Positions 7,692 through 14,998 of a stretch of DNA of 38,176 nt are shown piece by piece. Below the pieces are notes generated by a model. That model saw only the letters and a program-made list of their open reading frames with translations, was not told where the DNA came from and searched no databases. Position 1 is the first letter of the stretch; the number at the start of each line of letters is the position of its first letter. This DNA comes from Pseudomonadota bacterium (GTDB lineage: Bacteria > Pseudomonadota > Alphaproteobacteria > Reyranellales > Reyranellaceae), in assembly GCA_020160955.1 (NCBI GenBank), contig JAIUOX010000043.1, positions 1-38,176 of the forward strand, read 5' to 3'. Made by a program: the position numbers and the translations under genes.

Positions 7692-8582
7692 ATGCGCAAA
7701 GACCGTTTCGGACTCTCCGTCGCCCTCGCCACGCCGTTCGCCGAGGACCGCTCCATCGACCTGCCGCGCCTCGTCGCGCACGGCCGCCAGTCGCTGGCCG
7801 ACGGCTGCGTCAGCCTGACCGTGTTCGGCACGACCGGCGAGGGCGCGTCGCTCGGCCAGACCGAGCGCCAGCGCGCGCTCGGCGCCCTGGCCGGCGCCGG
7901 CGTCGATCCGCGCACCCAGATGGTGATCGGCATCGCCTCGGCCTCGGTCGAGGACGCGATCGCGCAGGGCCGCGCCGGGCTGCGGCTGGGCTGCCCCAGC
8001 TTCCTGCTGGCGCCGCCGTTCTACTTCAAGGGCGTGGGCGACGAGGGCCTGTTCGACTGGTTCGCCGCGGTGCTGACCGGGCTCGGCCCGCAGGCCTCGA
8101 ACGTCATCCTCTACCACATCCCGCAGGTCACCTCGGTCGGGCTGTCGATCGCGCTGGTCGATCGCCTGAAGAAGGCGTTCCCCGCCCAGGTGAAGGGCGT
8201 GAAGGATTCGTCGGGCGACTGGGCCAACGCCCAGGCGCTGCTGCAGCACCATGCCGACCTGCACATCCTGATCGGCGACGAGCGCCTGCTGGCGAAGGCG
8301 ATGACGCTGGGCGCCTCGGGCGCGATCAGCGGCCTCTTGAACATCGCGCCCGACCTGATGCGGCCGCTGCTCGACGGCGTCGAGGAGCCGCGCGTCAACG
8401 CCATGGTCGAGGCGGTGCTGCCGTTCGCGGTGACCGCGGCGATCAAGACGCTGGTCGGCATCCGTCGCAACGACGCCGTCGCGTGGAGCCGCATGCGCGC
8501 GCCGCTGCGGTCGCTCGACGAGGCCGAGGCGCGCACGCTCGGCGCCACCATCGAGGCGATCCGCGGCCGCAAGGCCGCCTGA
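7692..8582 (+). CDS. DapA-like class I aldolase/lyase (DHDPS superfamily)
   Basis: A 296-residue TIM-barrel enzyme of the dihydrodipicolinate synthase / N-acetylneuraminate lyase / 2-keto-3-deoxy-sugar-acid aldolase superfamily. The pyruvate-binding loop GTTGEG is at 46-51, Tyr141 in LYHIP is the proton relay, and Lys171 in VKGVKDSSGD forms the Schiff base with pyruvate. Next to a UxaA-type dehydratase, the likeliest job is cleavage or dehydration of a 2-keto-3-deoxy sugar acid rather than lysine synthesis; that is inference from context. The last codons and the stop lie in a tandemly duplicated 28-bp unit, so the gene end is recently altered or prone to slippage. Confidence 0.9.
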   Translation: MRKDRFGLSVALATPFAEDRSIDLPRLVAHGRQSLADGCVSLTVFGTTGEGASLGQTERQRALGALAGAGVDPRTQMVIGIASASVEDAIAQGRAGLRLGCPSFLLAPPFYFKGVGDEGLFDWFAAVLTGLGPQASNVILYHIPQVTSVGLSIALVDRLKKAFPAQVKGVKDSSGDWANAQALLQHHADLHILIGDERLLAKAMTLGASGAISGLLNIAPDLMRPLLDGVEEPRVNAMVEAVLPFAVTAAIKTLVGIRRNDAVAWSRMRAPLRSLDEAEARTLGATIEAIRGRKAA

Positions 8583-8616
8583 ACGACCCCGCGGCCGCAA
8601 GGCCGCCTTAACGATC
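8561..8616 (+). repeat. Two tandem 28-bp units, each with a perfect GNRA hairpin
   Basis: Units at 8561-8588 and 8589-8616 match at 26 of 28 positions. Each contains GCGGCC-GCAA-GGCCGC, a 6-bp all-GC stem closed by a GNRA-type GCAA loop. The first unit holds the last codons and TGA of the aldolase gene; in the second the TGA has become TTA. No T-run follows, so it is not a classical terminator. Confidence 0.85.
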
Positions 8617-8647
8617 AAGATAAGACCAACGAACGCGAGGGAACGTC

Positions 8648-10159
8648 ATGGCCGCACCGCTCACCATTCGCCTGCACCCGGCGGACAACGTCGTCGTGGC
8701 GCGCATGGACATCCTGCCCGGCACCGTCGTCGAGGGCGAGGTGAAGGCCGCGACCCGCGTGCCGCCCGGGCACAAGATCCTGACCCGCGCGGTGAAGAAG
8801 GGCGAACCGCTGCGCAAGTACAACCAGATCATCGGCTTCGCGACCGAGGACCTCGCGCCCGGCACGCACGTCCATACCCACAACTGCGTCATGGGTGACT
8901 TCGAGCGCGACTACGCGTTCTGCGCCGATGCGCGACCGACCGAGACCATCCAGCCGGCCGCGACCTTCATGGGCTATCGCCGCGCCGACGGCCGCGCCGC
9001 CACCCGCAACTACATCGGCATCGTCACCACGGTGAACTGCTCGGCCGCGACCAGCCGCATGATCGCCGCGAAACTCGAGCCGGCGCTGGCGGCGTTCCCC
9101 AACATCGACGGCGTCGTGCCGCTGACCCATGGCGGCGGCTGCGGCATGGCCGCGTCGGGCCTCGAGATGGACGTGCTGCGCCGCACCCTGGCCGGCTACG
9201 CCCGCCATCCCAACATGGCGGCGGTGGTGGTGCTGGGGCTGGGCTGCGAGGCCAACCAGATCGCCGGCCTGATGAACGCCGAGGGCCTCAAGGAAGGCCC
9301 GAAGATGATCCCGCTGGCCATCCAGGACGAGGGCGGCGTGGCGAAGACGGTCGCCAAGGCAGTGGGTTTCTTGAAAGAACTTCTTCCGGAGGCGAACGCG
9401 GTGACGCGCGAGCCTATTCCGGCGAGCGAGCTGATCCTCGCGCTGCAGTGCGGCGGATCGGACGGCTATTCCGGCATCTCGGCCAACCCGGCGCTGGGCG
9501 CGGCGGTCGACCTGCTGGTGCGCCACGGCGGCACCGCCGTGCTGTCGGAGACCCCCGAGATCTACGGCGCCGAGCACCTGCTGACGCGGCGCGCGGTCAG
9601 CCGCGAGGTCGGCGAGAAGATCGTCAGGCGCATCCGCTGGTGGGAGGACCACTGCGCGCGCACCGGCGGCGAGATGAACAACAACCCGTCGCCGGGCAAC
9701 AAGGCGGGCGGGCTCACCACCATCCTCGAGAAGTCGCTGGGCGCGGTCGCCAAGGGCGGCACGACCAACCTGGTCGACGTCTACGAGTATGCCCAGCCGA
9801 TCACCGCCAAGGGCTTCGTCTACATGGATTCGCCGGGCTACGACCCGGTGTCGGCGACCGGCCAGGTGGCGGGCGGCGCCAACGTGCTGTGCTTCACCAC
9901 GGGGCGCGGCAGCGTGTTCGGCTGCAAGCCGACGCCGTCGCTCAAGCTCGCGACCAACACCGCGCTGTACCGGCGCATGACCGACGACATGGATATCAAC
10001 TGCGGCACCATCGTCGATGGCGAGGAGTCGATCCAGCAGAACGGCCAGCGCATCTTCGACCTGATCCTGCGCACCGCGTCGGGCGAGAAGACGAAGTCGG
10101 AGCAGCTCGGGATCGGCGACGACGAGTTCGAACCGTGGAAGATCGGCGCGACGATGTGA
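8648..10159 (+). CDS. UxaA-family altronate/galactarate-type dehydratase (full length)
   Basis: A 503-residue protein with an N-terminal SAF domain (about 1-95, ending GTHVHTHNC) and a large C-terminal D-galactarate/altronate dehydratase domain (about 105-500). Landmarks are GYRRADGRAATRNYIGIV, the cysteine-bearing THGGGCGM, LGLGCEANQI, LQCGGSDGYSGISANPALG and NCGTIVDGEESIQ. Members are iron-dependent enzymes that remove water from sugar acids such as altronate or galactarate to give 2-keto-3-deoxy acids. A GAGGGAA site lies 6-8 nt before the ATG. The DapA-like aldolase gene just upstream could process the keto-deoxy product, making a two-step catabolic pair. Exact substrate cannot be read from sequence, and no uxuA/garR-type partner is in the window. 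Confidence 0.92.
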   Translation: MAAPLTIRLHPADNVVVARMDILPGTVVEGEVKAATRVPPGHKILTRAVKKGEPLRKYNQIIGFATEDLAPGTHVHTHNCVMGDFERDYAFCADARPTETIQPAATFMGYRRADGRAATRNYIGIVTTVNCSAATSRMIAAKLEPALAAFPNIDGVVPLTHGGGCGMAASGLEMDVLRRTLAGYARHPNMAAVVVLGLGCEANQIAGLMNAEGLKEGPKMIPLAIQDEGGVAKTVAKAVGFLKELLPEANAVTREPIPASELILALQCGGSDGYSGISANPALGAAVDLLVRHGGTAVLSETPEIYGAEHLLTRRAVSREVGEKIVRRIRWWEDHCARTGGEMNNNPSPGNKAGGLTTILEKSLGAVAKGGTTNLVDVYEYAQPITAKGFVYMDSPGYDPVSATGQVAGGANVLCFTTGRGSVFGCKPTPSLKLATNTALYRRMTDDMDINCGTIVDGEESIQQNGQRIFDLILRTASGEKTKSEQLGIGDDEFEPWKIGATM

Positions 10160-10181
10160 CGAGCTTCACGCAGGTGCAGCA

Positions 10182-10203
10182 TTGCCCGAGCATTGTTGGG
10201 CAA
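10182..10203 (+). terminator. Weak hairpin after the dehydratase gene
   Basis: TTGCCC (10182-10187) can pair with GGGCAA (10198-10203) around a 10-nt loop, 23 nt after the UxaA stop. An overlapping alternative, GTTGG-GCAA-CCAAC (10195-10208), has a GNRA loop. There is no T-run, so a terminator or 3'-end stabiliser role is only possible. Confidence 0.3.
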
Positions 10204-10208
10204 CCAAC

Positions 10209-10237
10209 TTGACGCACCGGCGTTGGGCCCCCATATG
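10209..10237 (+). promoter_or_regulatory. Candidate housekeeping promoter for the cold-shock gene
   Basis: TTGACG at 10209-10214, then 17 nt, then CATATG at 10232-10237. The -35 is good and the -10 is weak. Initiation about 7 nt later would give a leader of roughly 155 nt before the cold-shock ATG, a length typical of cold-shock mRNAs. Confidence 0.4.
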
Positions 10238-10353
10238 CGCCCGTACGACTCGAACTGGCCTTTCTTGGCGGCCCAGCCCGAAATGATTTCGGACCTACCC
10301 CACCTGAAACCCAACTTCCGAGAGTTGTCGTGAACCGTACCGAGCATGGCGCG

Positions 10354-10367
10354 GTCCACGCGTGGAC
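10354..10367. other. Perfect 14-bp palindrome in the cold-shock leader
   Basis: GTCCACGCGTGGAC is its own reverse complement and lies 30 nt before the cold-shock start and 15 nt before its AAGGAG site. As RNA it could fold as GTCCA-CGCG-TGGAC; as DNA it could be an operator. Either role is inference. Confidence 0.45.
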
Positions 10368-10397
10368 GTATGTTTGCTAGGCAAGGAGAGAGACACT

Positions 10398-10601
10398 ATG
10401 CCGACCGGTACCGTTAAGTGGTTCAATGCAACCAAGGGTTTTGGGTTCATCCAGCCGAGCGAAGGTGGGAAGGACGTTTTCGTTCACATCAGCGCTGTCG
10501 AGCGGGCGGGCCTTAACGGCCTGAACGAAGGCCAGAAGGTGAGCTACGAGATCGCGACGGAGCGCGGCCGCTCCGCCGCCGTCAATCTCAAGACCGAGTA
10601 G
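10398..10601 (+). CDS. Cold-shock domain protein (CspA family)
   Basis: A 67-residue single cold-shock domain protein, a small OB-fold that binds single-stranded RNA/DNA and acts as an RNA chaperone in the cytoplasm. RNP-1 is KGFGFIQP (residues 13-20) and RNP-2 is VFVHISA (28-34); the N-terminal [14 protein letters not shown] is diagnostic. The start is ATG 10398 with a strong AAGGAG 9 nt upstream; an upstream ATG at 10362 lies in the leader and would add unrelated residues. The 238 nt before it hold a candidate promoter, small inverted repeats and a long leader, as expected for a temperature-controlled mRNA. It stands alone between catabolic genes. Confidence 0.96.
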   Translation: MPTGTVKWFNATKGFGFIQPSEGGKDVFVHISAVERAGLNGLNEGQKVSYEIATERGRSAAVNLKTE

Positions 10602-10636
10602 CCAGGGTTTCGCTGCCGCGTGTCCTTCTGCGGAAG

Positions 10637-10667
10637 GCGCGCGGCGGCGGTTCCTGAGCGCCGCGCC
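10637..10667 (+). terminator. GC-rich imperfect hairpin after the cold-shock gene
   Basis: The run GGCGCGCGGCGGCGG (from 10636) can pair imperfectly with CGCCGCGCC (10659-10667) across a TTCCTGAG loop, 35 nt after the stop. The following bases CTCTTG are only slightly T-rich, so termination is plausible but not clear. Confidence 0.3.
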
Positions 10668-10708
10668 CTCTTGAGTGACGAGGGCAACGCGGCGAACATG
10701 GTGGCCGC

Positions 10709-12094
10709 ATGTCGGCCGACCTCCACTACCTGTCCCTCGACGAGGCCCACCGTCTCCTGGAGACGCGTGCCGTGTCCTCCGTCGACCTCGCGACCGCGCT
10801 GCTGCAGCGCATCGCCACCCTCGATCCCAGGCTCAAGGCCTATGCCACGGTGACGGCGGACCGCGCGCTCGCCGATGCGGCGCGCTGCGATGCCGATCGC
10901 GCGGCCGGGCGTGCGCGCGGGCCGTTGCATGGCGTGCCGGTTGCCGTGAAGGACCTGTGCGACACCGCGGGTGTCGCCACCGCCGCCGGCATGGCGATCC
11001 GCAGGGACAACGTGCCGTCGCGCGATGCCACCGTGGTGCGCCGCCTCAGGGAGGCCGGTGCGGTGATCCTCGGCAAGCTGCAGATGACCGAGGGCGCCTA
11101 CGGCGTGCATCACCCCAGCGTCACTCCGCCGGTCAACCCGTGGAACGCCGCCTACTGGACCGGTGTGTCGTCGTCGGGCTCGGGCGTGGCGACCGCGGCC
11201 GGCCTGTGCGCCGCCTCGCTGGGCTCCGACACCGGCGGCTCGATCCGCTTTCCCTCGACCATGAACGGCGTCACCGGCCTCAAGCCGACCTGGGGCCGGG
11301 TCAGCCGCGCTGGCGTCTTCCCGCTGGCCGAATCGCTCGACCATGTCGGCCCGATGTGCCGCAGCGCGCGCGACTGCGCCCACGTGCTGGGCGTGATCGC
11401 CGGCGCCGACCCCGAGGATCCGACGGCGGCGCCGGTCGCCGTGCCCGACTACGCCGCCGCGCTGGCGGCCGGGATCGCGGGCCGGCGTCTCGGCGTGCCG
11501 CGCAACCTGGTCGGGCTCGACGCCGACTCGCGTCGCGCGGTCGACGGCGCTGCCGAGGTGCTGAAGGCGGCCGGGGCGCGGCTGGTCGATGTCACCCTGC
11601 CCGACCTCGACAAGGCGGCCGGCGGCTGGCTCGCGATGTGCGGCGTCGAGGCGGCGCTCGCCCACGAGGCGACCTTCCCGGCGCGACGCGGCGAGTACGG
11701 CGCGGAGTTCGCCGGCCTGCTCGACCACGGCCGTGGCCTGTCGGCGCTCGAGCTGGCGCGCCTGCAGCTGGTGCGCGCGCGGGTGAAGGGTGAACTCGAC
11801 GCGTTGCTGGACACAGTGGACGTCCTGCTGCTGCCGGTGATGGGCGTCGCCACCCCGTCGCTCGCCGCGATGCGCACGCGCACGCCCGAGGGAGTCGCCA
11901 CCCGCCTGCGCTACACCGCGCCGATCGACATGACCGGCCATCCCAGCCTGACCCTGCCGGGCGGCCTCACCGCCGAGGGTGTCCCGGTGGGATTCCAGCT
12001 GGTCGGCCGCGCCTTCGACGAGGCGGGCGTGCTGGCGGCGGGCGACGCCTTCCAGCAGGCGACCGACTGGCACCGGCGGCGGCCGCCCGTCTAG
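10709..12094 (+). CDS. Amidase-signature family hydrolase
   Basis: A 461-residue amidase of the Ser-cisSer-Lys family (GatA, AtzF and aryl-amidase relatives), acting on carboxylic amides in the cytoplasm. Lys81 in VAVKDL, the cis-serine in GVSSSGSG (about 154-155) and the nucleophile Ser178 in SDTGGSIR are all present. GPLHGVP (71-77) and GLKPTWGRVS are further family marks. Note that the usual GGSSGGS is GVSSSGS here, a small deviation. It is not part of a gatCAB set, so a tRNA-amidotransferase role is unlikely. The substrate is unknown. Its stop is 92 nt before the next gene and no RNA-type terminator is evident there. Confidence 0.9.
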   Translation: MSADLHYLSLDEAHRLLETRAVSSVDLATALLQRIATLDPRLKAYATVTADRALADAARCDADRAAGRARGPLHGVPVAVKDLCDTAGVATAAGMAIRRDNVPSRDATVVRRLREAGAVILGKLQMTEGAYGVHHPSVTPPVNPWNAAYWTGVSSSGSGVATAAGLCAASLGSDTGGSIRFPSTMNGVTGLKPTWGRVSRAGVFPLAESLDHVGPMCRSARDCAHVLGVIAGADPEDPTAAPVAVPDYAAALAAGIAGRRLGVPRNLVGLDADSRRAVDGAAEVLKAAGARLVDVTLPDLDKAAGGWLAMCGVEAALAHEATFPARRGEYGAEFAGLLDHGRGLSALELARLQLVRARVKGELDALLDTVDVLLLPVMGVATPSLAAMRTRTPEGVATRLRYTAPIDMTGHPSLTLPGGLTAEGVPVGFQLVGRAFDEAGVLAAGDAFQQATDWHRRRPPV

Positions 12095-12186
12095 GCGCCT
12101 GCGCCTTCATGGACGCTGCGGGCTCTATCGGGTACGATTAGAACCCTTTCGCCCACGGCCGGACGGTGGCCGGTGATCTCGGATTC

Positions 12187-14259
12187 ATGAGCATTTTTCG
12201 CAATGTGCGGCTGAAGCCGAGCATCCTGACGGCCTTCGCCGTCCTGACCGTTCCGGTCTTCGTCACCATCATCGCCGTCACCTACCTGTCGAACGACAAG
12301 CTCGCGCGGTCGAACGCCCAGGAGCTGGTCGAGCGCTTTCGCCACGACGCCATCGACAACATCCAGTCGGACTTCACGCCGATCAAGTCGCTGGTCCGCG
12401 CCGCCGCGGCGATCGGCGGCCAGTACCCGGACTTCTACGCCGACAATCGCTGCTTTCCCTACTTCCAGTCGGTGCTGATGCACTCCGACCGCATCGTCAG
12501 CGTCTATGTCGGCCTGAACGACGGCGGCTTCCGGCAGACCCGCCGCATCGATCCCAAGGTCAAGGTCCAGGGCAAGCTGCCGCCGCCGACCACGGCCTAT
12601 GCCTATCGCTGGATCGTGCCGCAGCATGGCGAGGAAACGCTCGACAGCTACCTGTTCCTGAACGAGGAGCTGAACGCTGTCGGCGAGAGCAACGGGCCGA
12701 CCACCTACGATCCGCGGACCCGGATGTGGTACCGCAGCGCCGCCGAGGCCGGCACCGAGTCGATCTCCGATCCCGACATCTTCGCCACGATGGGCCTGAT
12801 CGGCTTCACGGTGGCGGCACCGTTCTACGACAACGGCGAGCTGCGCGGCGTCGCGGCGGTCGACATCACCCTGGCTGGGCTGGGCGAGTACCTCGCCCAG
12901 CGCCGGATCAGCCCCGGCACCGAGAGCTTCATCCTGGACGGCCAGAGCCGCGTCATCGCCGCGTCGACGGGGCAGCGGACCTACGACGTCGTCGGCGGCC
13001 GGCTCGAGCTGCGCCACGTCACGTCGCTCGACACCGAGCTGCCGGCGCTGGCCTACAGCGCGCGGCCGCGCGACAGCAAGGACCAGTTCACCTTCACCTA
13101 CAAGGGCCGCGAATACATCGGCAGCCTCGGCTCGCTGGCCCCCGAGTTCGGCAAGAAGTGGCAGCTGTTCATCATCACGCCGATGGACGACTTCACCGGC
13201 GTGTTCCAGGAGAACAACGCCCGGCTGGCCGCCTTCGGCCTGCTGGCGCTGATCCTCGAGATCCTGGTCATCCACTTCCTGACCGGCGTCGTCTCCTCGC
13301 CGCTCGAAAGGCTGGCCTTCAAGGTCGGCCGCATCCAGGAGCTGGCGACCGAGAAGCTGCCCGCGGTCGATTCGCCGATCCGCGAGATCTCGGTGCTGGC
13401 CAAGGCCATCGACACGCTCGACGTCGCGGTGAAGTCGTTCGCCTCGTTCGTCCCGGTCGGCCTCGTCAACCAGCTGCTCCATTCCGACCAGAAGCTCGAG
13501 CTCGGCGGCCACAGCCGCTTCCTGACGATCTTCTTCTCCGACCTCGAGGGCTTCTCCACCCTGTCGGAGGTCGTGCCGTCGCAGGAACTGCTGCTGCGCG
13601 TCTCGGCCTACCTCGAGCTGGTCACCAAGACGGTCGACCAGGAACACGGCACGATCGACAAGTTCATCGGCGACGGCGTCATGGCCTTCTGGGGCGCGCC
13701 GGCGCTGCTCGACGACCACGCCTGGCGGTCGTGCGTCTCGGCGATGCGCATCCTGCGCGGCATGGAGGTGCTGAACGCCGGCTGGAAGGCCGCGGGGCTG
13801 CGGCCGTTGCGCGTGCGCATCGGCATCCACAGCGACGCGGTGCTGGTCGGCAACATCGGCTCGCGCGAGCGCATGAGCTACACGGTGATGGGCGACGGCG
13901 TGAACATCGCGGCACGCCTCGAGGGCACCAACAAGGAATACAACACCCAGGTCTGCATCAGCCACGCCGTCTTCAAGGAAGCCGGCCAGCTGCTGTGCGT
14001 GCGCCCGATCGACGAGGTGACGGTGAAGGGCCGGCGCGGCAAGGTGCCGATCTACGAACTGCTCGGCGTCTACGGCAGCGACCCGGTGCTCGAACCGTCG
14101 CCCGATTCGGTGCGCCTGGCCGAGATGACGCGGCACGCCTACGAGGCGCTGGCCCGCGAGGACAACGCCGAGGCCGTCGTCCGTTACCGCGCGATCCTCG
14201 CCGCGTATCCGTCCGATCCGGTGGCATCTGCGCTGGTTCGGCGACTCGCGGCGGCCTAA
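12187..14259 (+). CDS. Membrane-bound adenylate cyclase with extracellular Cache domain
   Basis: A 690-residue sensor enzyme. Span 1 is at about 13-34, a periplasmic dCache-like sensor fills about 40-340, span 2 is at about 347-367, a HAMP-like linker follows (about 368-420), and a class III cyclase domain covers about 440-625. Metal ligands Asp452 (FFSDLEGFS) and Asp496 (KFIGDGVMAF) are present; Lys492 and Thr566 occupy the purine-selecting positions, favouring ATP; Asn573 and Arg577 (VNIAAR) stabilise the transition state. Thus it should make cAMP in response to an outside ligand. ATG 12187 is chosen over GTG 12166. The tail (640-690) looks helical and could be half of a TPR motif. The ligand is unknown. 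Confidence 0.92.
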   Translation: MSIFRNVRLKPSILTAFAVLTVPVFVTIIAVTYLSNDKLARSNAQELVERFRHDAIDNIQSDFTPIKSLVRAAAAIGGQYPDFYADNRCFPYFQSVLMHSDRIVSVYVGLNDGGFRQTRRIDPKVKVQGKLPPPTTAYAYRWIVPQHGEETLDSYLFLNEELNAVGESNGPTTYDPRTRMWYRSAAEAGTESISDPDIFATMGLIGFTVAAPFYDNGELRGVAAVDITLAGLGEYLAQRRISPGTESFILDGQSRVIAASTGQRTYDVVGGRLELRHVTSLDTELPALAYSARPRDSKDQFTFTYKGREYIGSLGSLAPEFGKKWQLFIITPMDDFTGVFQENNARLAAFGLLALILEILVIHFLTGVVSSPLERLAFKVGRIQELATEKLPAVDSPIREISVLAKAIDTLDVAVKSFASFVPVGLVNQLLHSDQKLELGGHSRFLTIFFSDLEGFSTLSEVVPSQELLLRVSAYLELVTKTVDQEHGTIDKFIGDGVMAFWGAPALLDDHAWRSCVSAMRILRGMEVLNAGWKAAGLRPLRVRIGIHSDAVLVGNIGSRERMSYTVMGDGVNIAARLEGTNKEYNTQVCISHAVFKEAGQLLCVRPIDEVTVKGRRGKVPIYELLGVYGSDPVLEPSPDSVRLAEMTRHAYEALAREDNAEAVVRYRAILAAYPSDPVASALVRRLAAA

Positions 14260-14281
14260 GACGGCGCGGACCGGAGTTCCC

Positions 14282-14998
14282 TTGGCCCACCCTGTCCCCG
14301 CTTCCGACCCCGCCGAGGCCCTGCGCCTCGCCGCGCTGCGCCCCAGCGAGTACACGGCCGCGCTGATCCATGCCCTGCAGGCGCGCGCCGACCGCGTGCG
14401 CGGCGGCGCGGTGCTCGAGATCGGCTCGGGCAGCGGCGTGGTGCTGGCCGCGCTCGGCGCCCTCGGGGCGGCTTCCCTGTGCGGCATCGACATCGAGGAG
14501 GATGCGGTCGACGCGGGCATGCTGCTGCTGGCCGAGCTGGGTCACGGCGCCGTGTCGGAGCTGCACCAGGGCGACATGTGGCTGCCGGTCGCCGGGCGGC
14601 GCTTCGACCTGATCGTCGCCAACCTGCCGCACTTCCCGATGGAGCGGCACGAGGTGCTCGGCCGCCGGCCGACCTGGAGCGCCGGCGGCAACAACGGCCG
14701 CGCGCTGCTCGACCGCTTCCTCGAGGGACTGGACGCGCACCTGCTGCAGGGCGGCTGCGCGGTCGTCACCCACAATGCCTTCGTCGGCATGGACCGCACG
14801 CGCGAGATGCTGCGCGCCCGCGGCATGACCATGGCCGTGGTGCAGTCGATCCTGGTCGGCATTCCCGACGAGAAGATGGGCCGCATGACGCCCTCGGTGC
14901 TCGCCGCGGAACTCGGCCGCACCCTGCATCGCTTCGGCCCGTACTGCTTCGGCGAGGTCAACGTGCTCGAGATCGCCCGCATCGGGGCGCGCGGATGA
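14282..14998 (+). CDS. Class I SAM-dependent methyltransferase
   Basis: A 238-residue Rossmann-like methyltransferase. Motif I, VLEIGSGSG, is at 44-52; the acidic end of strand 2 is GIDIEED (68-74); motif IV, which in N-methylating relatives such as PrmC/HemK reads NPPY, is NLPH at 114-117. That departure makes an amide-N methylation role uncertain. It starts at TTG 14282 with GGAG 5 nt upstream. Its last codons overlap the ABC transporter fusion by 4 nt (ATGA), so it is the first gene of a coupled operon with two transport genes. No known ABC system pairs regularly with such an enzyme as far as I can recall; the substrate could be the imported compound. Confidence 0.82.
   Translation: MAHPVPASDPAEALRLAALRPSEYTAALIHALQARADRVRGGAVLEIGSGSGVVLAALGALGAASLCGIDIEEDAVDAGMLLLAELGHGAVSELHQGDMWLPVAGRRFDLIVANLPHFPMERHEVLGRRPTWSAGGNNGRALLDRFLEGLDAHLLQGGCAVVTHNAFVGMDRTREMLRARGMTMAVVQSILVGIPDEKMGRMTPSVLAAELGRTLHRFGPYCFGEVNVLEIARIGARG

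Noticed and set aside
5910..8618. Aminotransferase gene extended upstream to about 900 residues
   Set aside because: The family N-terminus and ribosome site are at 6764; the extra part is antisense to the EamA and aldolase genes.
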